Assembly (NCBI RefSeq): GCF_007126775.1
Contig: NZ_SLAP01000049.1
Span: forward strand, 1 to 40,137
From: Cecembia sp.
Lineage (GTDB): Bacteria > Bacteroidota > Bacteroidia > Cytophagales > Cyclobacteriaceae
DNA length: 40,137 nt
Direction of reading: 5' to 3'
Shown: piece after piece, positions 16,437-24,958 of the stretch
How the letters are laid out: each line of letters starts with the position of its first letter
How positions within the stretch are numbered: position 1 is the first letter of the stretch
Position numbers and translations under genes: made by a program
Notes under the pieces: model-generated
The model's database searches: none
What the model saw: only the letters and a program-made list of their open reading frames with translations
What the model was told of the DNA's origin: nothing

Positions 16437-16473
16437 AAAAAAAAAGCCATCCAGAATCGGATGGCTTTTTTTT
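16437..16473 (-). terminator. Strong intrinsic terminator of the rpsF-rpsR-rplI operon
   Basis: A-rich GCCATCC (arm ending at 16452) and GGATGGC followed by eight T form a stem with a 6-base loop AGAATC. It is symmetrical enough to act on both strands and sits 16 bp after the rplI stop codon. Confidence 0.9.
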
Positions 16474-16489
16474 AATTTGTAGGTGAAGC

Positions 16490-16933
16490 TTACTCTCCAA
16501 CTACTACAAATTTTACATTGCTTTTAACTTCTCTGTGAAGGTCTACTTCAGCTTCGAATTCACCTGCACCTTGAACGGGAACATTGATGGAAATTTTCTT
16601 TCTATCAATATTGATTCCTTTCTCTGCCAATGCATCAGATATCTGAAGTGTGGTAACTTTACCGAAAATTTTACCGGATTCACCGATTTTAGCTTTGATT
16701 TCCAATACTAAACCTGCTAATTTTTCGGCAAGATCTTCAGCCTCTGTTCTAATTTTTTCTGCTTTATGCGCCGCTTGCTTAATATTTTCAGCAAGGATTT
16801 TCTTGTTGGATCCAGTAGCCAATACTGCGAATCCCTGAGGAATGAGGTAGTTTCTTCCATAACCCGGCTTAACTTCTACCAGGTCATTTTTGTATCCCAA
16901 TCCCTTTATATCTGTTTTTAGAATAACTTCCAT
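16490..16933 (-). CDS. rplI: 50S ribosomal protein L9
   Basis: This 147-residue protein of the large ribosomal subunit binds 23S rRNA. The N-terminal signature GLGYKNDLVEVKPGYGRNYL followed by PQGFA is diagnostic. The central region (about residues 40-75) is the long connecting helix, and the C-terminal domain ends in VKFVVVGE. It is the last gene of the rpsF-rpsR-rplI operon, 42 bp after rpsR, and ends before a strong terminator. Confidence 0.98.
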   Translation of the reverse strand: MEVILKTDIKGLGYKNDLVEVKPGYGRNYLIPQGFAVLATGSNKKILAENIKQAAHKAEKIRTEAEDLAEKLAGLVLEIKAKIGESGKIFGKVTTLQISDALAEKGINIDRKKISINVPVQGAGEFEAEVDLHREVKSNVKFVVVGE

Positions 16934-16975
16934 TGTTGTACAATTTAAATGATGAATGATGTGAACAGGTACGGC

Positions 16976-17227
16976 TTATTTCAAACCATCGGTCACGAAT
17001 GGCAACAGTGCCAAGTGCCTTGCCTTTTTGATAGCATTGGACACTTTTCTCTGGTATTTCGCTGAATTACCGGTTAACCTTCTTGGAAGGATTTTACCTT
17101 GCTCATTTACAAACTTCAAAAGGAAGTTAGGATCTTTATAATCAATATATTTGATGCCGTGCTTTTTGAATCGGCAGTATTTCTTTCTATTCTCAACTCT
17201 GTTGATTGGTTCGTTTCTTAGTGTCAT
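16976..17227 (-). CDS. rpsR: 30S ribosomal protein S18
   Basis: This 83-residue protein pairs with S6 on the small-subunit platform. The conserved core is [15 protein letters not shown], with [12 protein letters not shown] and [19 protein letters not shown] after it. It overlaps the rpsF stop by four bases (ATGA), so translation is coupled to S6. No ssb or priB gene lies between rpsF and rpsR, unlike in several other phyla. Confidence 0.98.
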   Translation of the reverse strand: MTLRNEPINRVENRKKYCRFKKHGIKYIDYKDPNFLLKFVNEQGKILPRRLTGNSAKYQRKVSNAIKKARHLALLPFVTDGLK

Positions 17228-17595
17228 TGGGCAGGCTCCTCCTTAGCTTCTACTTTTTTATTAAATTCACCTTTTCTTCTTCTTTCTGCATAAACGATGC
17301 CATGCCTGTCCAGTAATGTGGTCAAGAAACGCATTACCTTTTCATCTCTTCTTAACTCAACCTCCAATTTCTTGATCATGGTGGGTTCAGATTTGAATTC
17401 TACCAGAACGTAGAAACCGGTGCTTTTTTTAAGGATTGGATAAGCCATTTTCTTAAGCCCCCAATTTTCAACATTAATTACTTCTGCCCCCTCTTCTTTT
17501 AACAAGTTTACAAACTTGTCTACGGTATCCTTCATCTGAACATCAGACAAAACGGGAGTTAATATGAATACCGTTTCATAATTTTTTTGGAACAT
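17224..17595 (-). CDS. rpsF: 30S ribosomal protein S6
   Basis: This 123-residue protein binds the platform region of 16S rRNA together with S18. It has the ferredoxin-like S6 fold: [13 protein letters not shown] at the N-terminus, [23 protein letters not shown] in the middle and a lysine/glutamate-rich C-terminal tail. It is first in the ribosomal operon, preceded by the best promoter match in the window. Confidence 0.98.
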   Translation of the reverse strand: MFQKNYETVFILTPVLSDVQMKDTVDKFVNLLKEEGAEVINVENWGLKKMAYPILKKSTGFYVLVEFKSEPTMIKKLEVELRRDEKVMRFLTTLLDRHGIVYAERRRKGEFNKKVEAKEEPAQ

Positions 17596-17630
17596 GTTTG
17601 TATAATTTTATCTGTAAATTTAACAGACCG

Positions 17631-17662
17631 CAAAATTAGAACAATCTGGCTTTTTTTCCAAA
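17631..17662 (-). promoter_or_regulatory. Bacteroidota-type promoter of the rpsF operon
   Basis: On the minus strand TTTG (17662-17659) is followed after 20 bases by TAATTTTG (17638-17631), an exact match to the -33/-7 consensus TTTG...TAnnTTTG of the phylum's primary sigma factor. The predicted start would leave a short leader before the S6 ATG at 17595. Confidence 0.7.
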
Positions 17663-17705
17663 CAAAGCGGATAAAAACAAAAGATTAATCTACTTACTAT
17701 ATCGT

Positions 17706-18623
17706 TTATTTTACTTCAAAACTTTTGTTACCTATCTGGTAACCTTCAGCAAACACCCTAACCTCATAAATTCCTGGGGCATATCTTGATCCTTTTTCGT
17801 AAAAATAGGTCAATGATTGCTGGGAATTATCGAAAAAGATATCCTGATGGGCTGTAAAGAATTCCTCCCTTCCATCAATGGTAAAAGTACCACTGCCTTT
17901 GGCAACATCAAATATAGGTTGGTTGTTAGGAGCTAAAACTTGCACATAAACGTCTTTATGACCCTGCTCCGCTACTTTGTTATCTGCAAGGTTGAAGGAT
18001 ATTTTGAGTTTTTCAACCTGCCTGCTTCTAAAACCGTCTTCCCGTTCTCTACCTCTTGAATTTATCGCAGCCACTACAATATTTTCAGCTTTAAGAACTG
18101 CAGCAATGTTGACTTTTTCTTCCAATTCCTGTCTTTGGAGGTTGAGTTTGACCACTTCTTCTTCTATTTCAGCCTGAGAGGATTTGAGATCCTGATTTTC
18201 GGCAAAAAGCTGTTGATTGACTTCTCGTAGTCGCAGGATTTCATCATCTTTTTCTCGAAGCGTGTTTGCATAGGTATTGATTCTGCGGTTCAAGGCAGCG
18301 ATCTCCTCTGATGAGCGTTTTCTATCCGTGTTTCTTTCGGCGATAAGCTGTTCTTTTATTTCCTCTAAAGATTTCACATCTCCGCCTAGTTTTTCAATTT
18401 CTTGAATTCTTAGATCCAACTGAAAAGTCATGGAGTCGATCCTTCTGTTCAGATCATTATTTTCTTCAGATAAAATAAGGATTTCCTCTGATTTTTTGGT
18501 TTTGTCCAAGTGGTCGGTGTAAAGTTTAATACCACTGATGATTACCAATATCGCCAAAACGATGATAAGAATGTTCTTACTGTTTTCGCTTTTTTTAGGT
18601 TTTTCTTGAAAATTGGATTCCAT
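17706..18623 (-). CDS. Membrane-anchored coiled-coil protein of unknown function
   Basis: This 305-residue protein has one N-terminal transmembrane segment (about residues 18-36, NILIIVLAILVIISGIKLY). A long heptad-rich coiled coil follows (about 43-185, rich in Glu, Leu, Arg). The C-terminal domain (about 190-305) is predicted to be beta-rich. The short N-terminus is basic, so the coiled coil should lie on the outer face of the inner membrane (inference). Aromatic stretches near the end (QQSLTYFYEKG, YEVRVFAEGYQIGNKSFEV) look like an Ig-like or beta-sandwich fold. I cannot assign a family. It is transcribed divergently from a methyltransferase gene only 39 bp away. Confidence 0.75.
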   Translation of the reverse strand: MESNFQEKPKKSENSKNILIIVLAILVIISGIKLYTDHLDKTKKSEEILILSEENNDLNRRIDSMTFQLDLRIQEIEKLGGDVKSLEEIKEQLIAERNTDRKRSSEEIAALNRRINTYANTLREKDDEILRLREVNQQLFAENQDLKSSQAEIEEEVVKLNLQRQELEEKVNIAAVLKAENIVVAAINSRGREREDGFRSRQVEKLKISFNLADNKVAEQGHKDVYVQVLAPNNQPIFDVAKGSGTFTIDGREEFFTAHQDIFFDNSQQSLTYFYEKGSRYAPGIYEVRVFAEGYQIGNKSFEVK

Positions 18624-18636
18624 TTTTATTTCTTGG

Positions 18637-18653
18637 TATTTTTGGCAAACATA
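18637..18653. promoter_or_regulatory. Back-to-back -7 elements in a 39-bp divergent gap
   Basis: Plus-strand TATTTTTG (18637-18644) and minus-strand TATGTTTG (18653-18646) both match TAnnTTTG and are separated by one base. The first would drive the methyltransferase (ATG 18663), with a TTG about 21 bases upstream as -33; the second would drive the coiled-coil gene (ATG 18623). The two promoters would compete for polymerase. Confidence 0.5.
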
Positions 18654-18662
18654 AAATTTAAG

Positions 18663-19250
18663 ATGACATACTTAGATGAATCATATTGGACCAACCGCTA
18701 TAAGGAAAAATCAACGGGTTGGGACATTGGATCACCTTCCATGCCGATAAAGCAATATTTAGACCAAATTTACCAAAAGGATTTAAAGATTTTAATACCC
18801 GGGGCAGGAAATGCGCATGAAGCAGCTTATGCATTTAATTCTGGCTTTGATCAGGTCCATATTCTTGATTTTTCCCCAGTCCCTTTGCAACAGTTTATCT
18901 TAGAGTGTCCTGGGTTTCCGGAAACTCAAATTTTCCAGGAAGATTTTTTTAACCATGAGGGAAAGTATGACCTTATTCTGGAGCAGACATTTTTTTGCGC
19001 CATTGATCCCAAGATTAGGTCCCAATATGTTGAAAAAATGTTTGAATTGCTAAACCCAGGAGGGAAAGTCACTGGGGTACTCTTTTCAAGGGAGTTCAGC
19101 TATGAGGGACCTCCATTTGGAGGAATTGCTTCAGAATACCTGAAATATTTTGAAGTCATGTTCGATGTTATTAAAATGGAAAAATGCTACAACTCCATTC
19201 CTGCAAGGGCAGGGAATGAATTGTTTTTTCAATTGAGAAAACCTAAATAG
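18663..19250 (+). CDS. SAM-dependent methyltransferase, thiopurine methyltransferase (TPMT) family
   Basis: This 195-residue cytoplasmic class I methyltransferase belongs to the TPMT-like group. Family features are the N-terminal YWTNRYKEKSTGWDIG, the SAM-binding loop IPGAGNAHEA, DFSP after beta strand 2, and EQTFFCAIDP. The frame continues upstream to 18510, but that extension lies antisense over the divergent gene; the ATG at 18663 begins exactly at the conserved N-terminus. Substrate unknown: members methylate thiols, halides or metalloids such as selenium and tellurium compounds. It converges with another methyltransferase gene, and their 3' ends overlap by 8 bp. Confidence 0.85.
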   Translation: MTYLDESYWTNRYKEKSTGWDIGSPSMPIKQYLDQIYQKDLKILIPGAGNAHEAAYAFNSGFDQVHILDFSPVPLQQFILECPGFPETQIFQEDFFNHEGKYDLILEQTFFCAIDPKIRSQYVEKMFELLNPGGKVTGVLFSREFSYEGPPFGGIASEYLKYFEVMFDVIKMEKCYNSIPARAGNELFFQLRKPK

Positions 19251-20037
19251 CCAAGATATGATGGCTTTTGGTAAGTTCTTTTTTGAAAAGAAGGATTCCA
19301 CATTCAAAAAAATCCAAGCTTAGACTAACATCAGGAATCCGGTAAATTTCTTTCCATGCCTGTTCCATTTCACTTGACCAATGGATATCCCCAATGGCAA
19401 CGATACTATTTTCATGAAGATAAGGCTTTATCATTTTGAAATAAGTAGTGGTACCTTCATAGGTATGGTTGGCATCAATAAGAATAAAGTCCAATCTGTC
19501 CAACTTTTTGAGGATTATGGGTAGCGTTTCCGAAATGTTTCCTTCTATATATTGGATTACACTGCTTCCTGGGCCTTCTTTTGCTTTCTTGATAAGACTT
19601 GCCGAGCCTTCGAAAGAATAAATCGGAGCGTTGGAAGCTTTTGAAAGATAAAGGCTATTTATGCCAACACAGGTACCCAATTCAAGCACATATTCTGCTG
19701 GAGATTCCATACAAAAAAATTGATATACCTGACTGAATTTTCTGTTACTGGTACTGTACCGGGTTACAGATTGGGTACTTCTATATTTATTCTTCTTAAG
19801 TTTTTTGGATCCTGCCCCATAATCCTCGATATAAAGGATTTCTTTATCTTGGAGTAATTTTTTTCTCCAAGCTTCAAATTCTAAATCTTTGGATTTGTTG
19901 TTGAGCAAATATTCCTTTAGTCCACTGTAAAGAGAAGCTGTAAAGGGACTTTGAAGGGAATATTGATCTTCTTTTTCAAGCCAATAAAAAATGCCTGCCC
20001 TAAAGTGGTGAAGGTATTTATTCAAATCAGTTATCAA
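19243..20037 (-). CDS. Class I SAM-dependent methyltransferase (O-methyltransferase-like)
   Basis: This 264-residue protein has an N-terminal helical extension of about 110 residues and a C-terminal Rossmann methyltransferase domain. SAM-binding features are YVLELGTCVGINSLYLS (motif I), IYSFEG (motif II) and the metal-type motif LDFILIDANHTYEG. This resembles cation-dependent O-methyltransferases (Methyltransf_24-like). No ATG fits: the frame is closed by a TGA five codons upstream, so the TTG at 20037 inside the end of apaG is the likely start, giving an 11-bp overlap and coupling to apaG. Substrate unknown. Confidence 0.82.
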   Translation of the reverse strand: MITDLNKYLHHFRAGIFYWLEKEDQYSLQSPFTASLYSGLKEYLLNNKSKDLEFEAWRKKLLQDKEILYIEDYGAGSKKLKKNKYRSTQSVTRYSTSNRKFSQVYQFFCMESPAEYVLELGTCVGINSLYLSKASNAPIYSFEGSASLIKKAKEGPGSSVIQYIEGNISETLPIILKKLDRLDFILIDANHTYEGTTTYFKMIKPYLHENSIVAIGDIHWSSEMEQAWKEIYRIPDVSLSLDFFECGILLFKKELTKSHHILAI

Positions 20038-20413
20038 AAATATCAGATATCAACTGAAATTCCGGAATCTGTACTTCTATAAGTTTACCGTCAAAAAGTT
20101 TTTCCATGATATAAGCGCCTTTCATTTTCCCTAGGCCGGATTTTAAATTGCAGCCAGAGACATACTCATGGCTATTACCAGGTTCAAGAATTGGCTGTAG
20201 TCCAACAACTCCTTCACCTTCTACCAATTTAGAATGGTCACCTGCATCAAAAATTTCCCATCTTCTGCGCAGCAACTGTATGGTATGACTGCTGTTGTTT
20301 TCTATTTTTACCTTGTAAGTAAAAACGTAATGATGCTGATGTGGGCTAGAAAACTCTGCTTGGTAGGTAGTTTCTACACTTACTTTTATACCTTCAGTAA
20401 TGGCTGTTACCAT
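20027..20413 (-). CDS. apaG: Co2+/Mg2+ efflux protein ApaG
   Basis: This 128-residue immunoglobulin-like protein belongs to the ApaG family. Conserved stretches are HHYVFTYKVKIEN, LLRRRWEIFDA, the GEGVVGLQPILEPG loop with EYVSGCNL, and GKMKGAYIM. The annotation as cobalt/magnesium efflux comes from a Salmonella corD phenotype; biochemical function is uncertain. It is divergent from ung and probably heads a two-gene unit with the methyltransferase. Confidence 0.93.
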   Translation of the reverse strand: MVTAITEGIKVSVETTYQAEFSSPHQHHYVFTYKVKIENNSSHTIQLLRRRWEIFDAGDHSKLVEGEGVVGLQPILEPGNSHEYVSGCNLKSGLGKMKGAYIMEKLFDGKLIEVQIPEFQLISDIFDN

Positions 20414-20490
20414 ATATCAGTGATTAGCTTAAAAGTTGAAATAATAAATTTAAAACTATAAATCTTTAATAACAACGTATTTTTATCAAA

Positions 20491-21153
20491 ATGGATGTTA
20501 AAATTGAAAACAGTTGGAAAAATAAATTGTCTGAAGAGTTTGAGAAACCTTATTTCAAACAGCTCGCGGCATTTGTAAAGGAGGAATATGGAACCCAACA
20601 GGTTTTTCCTCGTGGTAAGGAAATATTTAATGCATTTTCCCATTGTACCTTTGACAACACAAAAATAGTTATTCTCGGCCAAGATCCATATCACGGACCG
20701 GGGCAGGCCCATGGACTTTCTTTTTCTGTAAGGGAAGGTCTGGCATTTCCTCCAAGCCTATTGAATATTTTTAAAGAAATCAACCGTGATTTAGGTTTGG
20801 GTATTCCTTCCAATGGCAATTTATCCCGCTGGGCAGATCAAGGGGTCTTGCTATTGAATGCTACGCTGACTGTTCGTGCTCATCAGGCTGGTTCTCATCA
20901 AAACAAAGGTTGGGAATTATTCACAGATGCAATAATCCGTCAGATAGCAAATGAGAAAGAGAATGTTGTGTTTATGCTATGGGGAGCTTATGCCCAAAAA
21001 AAAGCGGGTTTTATCGATGAGGAGAGACATTTGAAACTGCATTCACCACACCCAAGTCCCCTTTCAGCCCATAGGGGATTTTTGGGATGCGGCCATTTTT
21101 CTAAAGCAAATGCCTATCTGAAAAGCAAAGGATTGGAAGAGATAAGTTGGTGA
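20491..21153 (+). CDS. ung: Uracil-DNA glycosylase (family 1)
   Basis: This 220-residue DNA repair enzyme excises uracil from DNA to start base excision repair. The water-activating motif GQDPYHG (63-69, Asp65) and the DNA-intercalation motif HPSPLSAHRG (His187) are intact. Length matches the family. It is transcribed alone, divergent from apaG. Confidence 0.97.
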   Translation: MDVKIENSWKNKLSEEFEKPYFKQLAAFVKEEYGTQQVFPRGKEIFNAFSHCTFDNTKIVILGQDPYHGPGQAHGLSFSVREGLAFPPSLLNIFKEINRDLGLGIPSNGNLSRWADQGVLLLNATLTVRAHQAGSHQNKGWELFTDAIIRQIANEKENVVFMLWGAYAQKKAGFIDEERHLKLHSPHPSPLSAHRGFLGCGHFSKANAYLKSKGLEEISW

Positions 21154-21563
21154 AATATATTTAGGGCATGCTTTAAAACACAGGTTAGGTTGATTTTGTG
21201 TTTTTTATCAAATACAACTCATGATCAAGTGCAGGAAAATCAAGTATTAGAGTCTAAAAGCCATGCATCATCTTAACTTGGTTTTGTTAGCCAGCTTCAC
21301 GCAAGCTACTTCGTTGGCTTCAGTTCGCAGTATATTTATACAGCTTCACTTCACCAATTCGTATCTTACGCAATCCTGAATTTTTCAGCAGGCCCTATTT
21401 ACTTAACATGTGTACTCCTTTAAATACACTTATTGCCCAAACATGCTACCTTGAGAGGATATTCATGTATTTTGGCTTGAAATCAAAGGTTAATTATATA
21501 ACATAGGTTTTACTGATAGGGATGCGGATAAATCTATAATTTGATTCAATTGCATAATAACAA
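21154..21563. other. Unassigned intergenic region between ung and lepB
   Basis: These 410 bases lie between convergent genes. I see no convincing coding frame, tRNA or promoter. The middle part (about 21290-21385) is less AT-rich than the flanks and contains repeated AGCTTCAC words (GCCAGCTTCACGCAAGC, CAGCTTCACTTCACC). It may be a decayed dispersed repeat. Confidence 0.35.
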
Positions 21564-21595
21564 AAAAGCCAGCCCAAAATTTTGGACTGGCTTTT
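21564..21595 (-). terminator. Intrinsic terminator of the lepB operon
   Basis: AAAAGCCAGCCCAAAA (21564-21579) and TTTTGGACTGGCTTTT (21580-21595) form a stem. The one mismatch becomes a G-U pair in minus-strand RNA, which supports minus-strand function. It lies 15 bp after the lepB stop codon. Confidence 0.85.
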
Positions 21596-21610
21596 ACGAT
21601 TATAGATATT

Positions 21611-22687
21611 TTACTTGATCCCTTTGAAGAACCTGCTCCAGCGTATTTTGCTGAACATGGATTTATGTTTATCAAGCGATAGCCATAAGAACCAGGCTTT
21701 ACCCACCACATGGTCTTCGGGAACAAAACCCCAATATCTGGAATCCAGAGAGTCATGTCGGTTGTCTCCCATCATAAAATAATAATTTTGCTTAAAAGTG
21801 TAAGCATCTACTTTATTTCCATTGATGAATAATTGGTTGTCCCTTACTTCAACCTGCTCATGCCCCTCAAACTTTTCTATGGTAAAGGAATATTTGGCTA
21901 TATTTTCCTCATTCATATCGATTGTCCAACCTTTTGCAGGGATTTTCAATGGGCCCATATTGTCTTTATTCCATCCAAAATAGGCACCGTCAGGAAAAAC
22001 CCTTGGATCTCCCATATCGGGTCGGTCCACTCTTTTGGTCACCGCGCCAATAGCAGGGGATTTACTAAGTCTTTCAGCGGTTTCATCAGTGGTCATTACA
22101 TAATACCCTGAGCCATTGGTAAAAGGCATAAATCCTTCAGGATTGATGCCATAATCACTAAAAAAATCAGCGCTGAGGTTTCTGCTACTCATCACATCGA
22201 AAGAATACTGAATGCCTTCGGGTTTGTATCCTGCCTCCCCATTGACAAAGACTTCCGTCTGTACTATTTCTATTTCATCTCCAGCCACTGCAACTGCCCT
22301 CTTGATATAGTTTGTTTTGAGATCTACTGGGAATTCAAATTCTGAGGGATAGTTGAATACAACAACATCATTCCTTTTCACAGAAGTAAAGCCTGGTAAC
22401 CTGAAGTAGGGGAGTTCTATCCAATCCACATAGGAATTCGTTTCTGTTCCCCAAATTTTCTGGTGCGTAAGAGGAATCTGTAGTGGTGTCCTGGGAATTC
22501 TTGTACCATAGTGCATTTTGCTCACAAAAAGGAAATCACCCACTAAGAGGGATTTTTCCATAGAAGCGGTAGGAATGGTAAATGGTTCCAACAACAACCA
22601 TCTGATCAGAGAGGCGGCAATCACCGCAAATACTAAGGCATCTACCCACTCACGGGCAGCTGATTTTTTCTTTTTTTCGTCTGTCAT
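21611..22687 (-). CDS. lepB: Signal peptidase I
   Basis: This 358-residue inner-membrane serine protease removes signal peptides from exported proteins. An N-terminal membrane segment (about residues 14-34) precedes the catalytic Ser42 in PTASMEKSLLVGD. The catalytic Lys129 lies in NYIKRAVAVAGD, and box E is GDNRHDSLDSRYWGFVP near the C-terminus. A long insert (about residues 150-300) is typical of Bacteroidota members. It is last in the operon that includes parAB and dapB, 14 bp after dapB. Confidence 0.96.
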   Translation of the reverse strand: MTDEKKKKSAAREWVDALVFAVIAASLIRWLLLEPFTIPTASMEKSLLVGDFLFVSKMHYGTRIPRTPLQIPLTHQKIWGTETNSYVDWIELPYFRLPGFTSVKRNDVVVFNYPSEFEFPVDLKTNYIKRAVAVAGDEIEIVQTEVFVNGEAGYKPEGIQYSFDVMSSRNLSADFFSDYGINPEGFMPFTNGSGYYVMTTDETAERLSKSPAIGAVTKRVDRPDMGDPRVFPDGAYFGWNKDNMGPLKIPAKGWTIDMNEENIAKYSFTIEKFEGHEQVEVRDNQLFINGNKVDAYTFKQNYYFMMGDNRHDSLDSRYWGFVPEDHVVGKAWFLWLSLDKHKSMFSKIRWSRFFKGIK

Positions 22688-22701
22688 TTCACTGAAAAAT
22701 T

Positions 22702-23424
22702 TTAGAAAGATAGGAAATCATCCATTGATAATACACCTTTTTTATCTTTTATCCACTCCGCTACCAAAACTGCGCCAAGTGCAAACCCTTTTCTGCTGTG
22801 AGCGGTATGTTTGATCTCTATATCGTCGATTTCAGACTGGTAGCTCACAATATGGGTTCCCGGAGCCGGATCTATGCGTTCTGACTGAATAGGCAATAAT
22901 TGTTCATTTTCGTTCAATTGTTCGGACAATATCCAAGAATTATATCTGGGTATTTCCTGAATAATTCCTTCTGCCAAGGTAATTGCTGTACCGCTGGGAG
23001 CATCCTTTTTTTCGGTATGATGGATTTCCTTCATATTCGCTTTATAATCTTTTTGGTCCTTCATCAAAGCGGCAAGAAACCTATTTACTCTGAAGAATAT
23101 GTTGACGCCTATGCTATAATTCGAGGCATAAAAAAAAGCAGTTTCGTTTTCAAGCGTCAGAGCGGTAACAGCCGGTTTTTTTTCCAGCCATCCTGTAGTA
23201 CCGGAGACAACAGGAATTCCTCTTTTTATTGCCCAGCTGATGTTTTCGAAAGCTGCGTCCGGTTGGCTGAATTCAATCGCCACATCAATGTTTTTGGGGC
23301 TAAGCTGCGCCAATTCATCCCTGTTATCAATATTGATTTTACCTACAAGCTCATGACCTCTGGATTCGGCAATTTCACCGATGATTTTCCCCATTTTGCC
23401 ATAACCCAAAATTAATACCTTCAT
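22702..23424 (-). CDS. dapB: 4-hydroxy-tetrahydrodipicolinate reductase
   Basis: This 240-residue enzyme reduces the dihydrodipicolinate precursor with NAD(P)H in lysine and diaminopimelate synthesis. The nucleotide-binding loop GYGKMG is at residues 7-12, SGTTGW at 74-79, and the substrate/catalytic motif HHTEKKDAPSGTA at 135-147. Length is normal. It lies two bases after the DUF5683 gene and 14 bp before lepB. Confidence 0.96.
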   Translation of the reverse strand: MKVLILGYGKMGKIIGEIAESRGHELVGKINIDNRDELAQLSPKNIDVAIEFSQPDAAFENISWAIKRGIPVVSGTTGWLEKKPAVTALTLENETAFFYASNYSIGVNIFFRVNRFLAALMKDQKDYKANMKEIHHTEKKDAPSGTAITLAEGIIQEIPRYNSWILSEQLNENEQLLPIQSERIDPAPGTHIVSYQSEIDDIEIKHTAHSRKGFALGAVLVAEWIKDKKGVLSMDDFLSF

Positions 23425-23426
23425 AA

Positions 23427-23978
23427 TTAGAAATTGATTTTCATTGACAAGCCCATGATGCTGCCACCTGCGCTAAGGATTTCAAAACTTGGTTCAAACC
23501 TAAAGCTCAAGTCGTCGGACACATCGAAAGAGGACAAGTGGGCATCTACATGCGCATCAATGATATTAAGTGCATAAATACCGATAAAAATAAAATAATT
23601 CAAATCCCTATTTCTTCTCCAGAAGTTTACTTGTCGTACCAATCCATCTCTGTTGAGATTTGGAAAATCATTTGGCAAACCATCATCCAATAAAAAAAGA
23701 CCTTCCCTGAGGGCTTTATACCTTCGATCGTTGAATTCGATAAAGAAAATATTGGTAGCAAATCCCCCATAAATTAGGGGTACTTTCCAACTTTTACCAT
23801 TATATACCTGTCCGGCACCCGGTAAAATGGCCGAAAGAATGGTGGCCTTTTTAGGATCTTTGTATCCTTCCGGTCTCCATTCCAAGTTCAGCGTATCTCC
23901 TGCTGACTCTTGTGCCTTGAGGGGTTGCAAACCCAAAAGCAACAGTATAAAAACAGCAATACCGTTTATCTGTATCAT
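23427..23978 (-). CDS. DUF5683 domain-containing membrane protein
   Basis: This protein has an N-terminal signal sequence (IAVFILLLLGLQPLKA) and the DUF5683 core: KKATILSAILPGAGQVYNGKSWKVP then a membrane stretch and FNDRRYKALREG. Another hydrophobic segment is NYFIFIGIYALNIIDAHVDAHL. The ATG at 23978 gives 183 residues. A TTG at 24026, four bases after the parB stop, would give 199 residues and a lysine-containing n-region, which is also plausible. The family is conserved beside parB in Bacteroidota. Function is unknown; the position suggests a cell-envelope or division-linked role (inference). Confidence 0.82.
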   Translation of the reverse strand: MIQINGIAVFILLLLGLQPLKAQESAGDTLNLEWRPEGYKDPKKATILSAILPGAGQVYNGKSWKVPLIYGGFATNIFFIEFNDRRYKALREGLFLLDDGLPNDFPNLNRDGLVRQVNFWRRNRDLNYFIFIGIYALNIIDAHVDAHLSSFDVSDDLSFRFEPSFEILSAGGSIMGLSMKINF

Positions 23979-24030
23979 CGTTTTCAATAGAAATTTGCTC
24001 TTGGAAAAGATTGATGCCGTAATCAAGTAT

Positions 24031-24948
24031 TTAGATGATATCTAGAATTTCCAGAATTCTGTTCAGATCATCGGCAGACCGAAATGGGATTTTTATCTCG
24101 CCTTTATTTTTTCCGTCTGCTTTCAATTGGACTTTTGAACCGAAATGGGAGGCTAACCGCTGTTGGATTTTTCCAATTTCGTATTTCCTTACAGGGTCAA
24201 GTCCTTCTATTTTTTCAGCACTTCTTTCTTCAGAACTGCTGTTAAGGGCTTTGACCAGCGCCTCTACCTTTCTTACATTGAGTTCTTCGGCAACTGTCCT
24301 TTTATAAATCGCCAATTGCTTGTCAATGTCTTCAATATTGATGATGGCCCTTGCATGGCCCATAGAGATGATGTTGTCCCTTAATCCTGCCTGAATGTCC
24401 GGCGGTAATTTCAACAATCGCATGTAATTGTTTACTGTTGTCCTGTTTTTACCTACCCTTTCACCCAGTTCTTCCTGTTTAAGGTTACACTCCACCAGCA
24501 ATCTCTGATAGGAATGGGCAATTTCAAGTGCATTTAAATTTTCCCTCTGAATGTTTTCAATGAGGGCCATTTCGAGCATTTGCTGGTCATTGGCAGTTCG
24601 GATGTATGCGGGGATTTTATCCAGGCCAGCCATTTTTGAGGCCTGATACCTTCGCTCTCCGGAGATAAGTTGGTAGTCTCCATCGGTTAATTTTCTTACC
24701 GTAATGGGTTGGATAATTCCTTGGACCTTGATGGATTCTGCAAGTTCGCCCAAAGCATCTTTATCAAAATGGGTTCTCGGCTGAAAGGGGTTAACCTGTA
24801 TTTCGGAAAGAGCTATCTCATAGATTCCCACCACAGGTTGAGCAGGCAATACATCTTGCGTTTGGTTTTTTTGGGGAGAATCTTTAAGAAGAGCACCCAG
24901 TCCTCTTCCGAGGGCAGGTTTTTTATTTGTTGGTTTTTTATCAGCCAT
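24031..24948 (-). CDS. parB: Chromosome partitioning protein ParB
   Basis: This 305-residue ParB/Spo0J family CTPase binds parS sites and loads onto DNA for chromosome segregation. The N-terminus (KKPALGRGLGALL) matches the ParA-stimulating segment. The CTP-binding motif GERR is at 97-100 within DYQLISGERRYQASKMAGL, and the helix-turn-helix includes LKQEELGERVGKNRTTVNNY. The C-terminal dimerisation domain is present. It follows parA by 10 bp. I found no match to the consensus parS palindrome in the window by eye. Confidence 0.95.
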   Translation of the reverse strand: MADKKPTNKKPALGRGLGALLKDSPQKNQTQDVLPAQPVVGIYEIALSEIQVNPFQPRTHFDKDALGELAESIKVQGIIQPITVRKLTDGDYQLISGERRYQASKMAGLDKIPAYIRTANDQQMLEMALIENIQRENLNALEIAHSYQRLLVECNLKQEELGERVGKNRTTVNNYMRLLKLPPDIQAGLRDNIISMGHARAIINIEDIDKQLAIYKRTVAEELNVRKVEALVKALNSSSEERSAEKIEGLDPVRKYEIGKIQQRLASHFGSKVQLKADGKNKGEIKIPFRSADDLNRILEILDII

Positions 24949-24958
24949 AATCAGTCAA

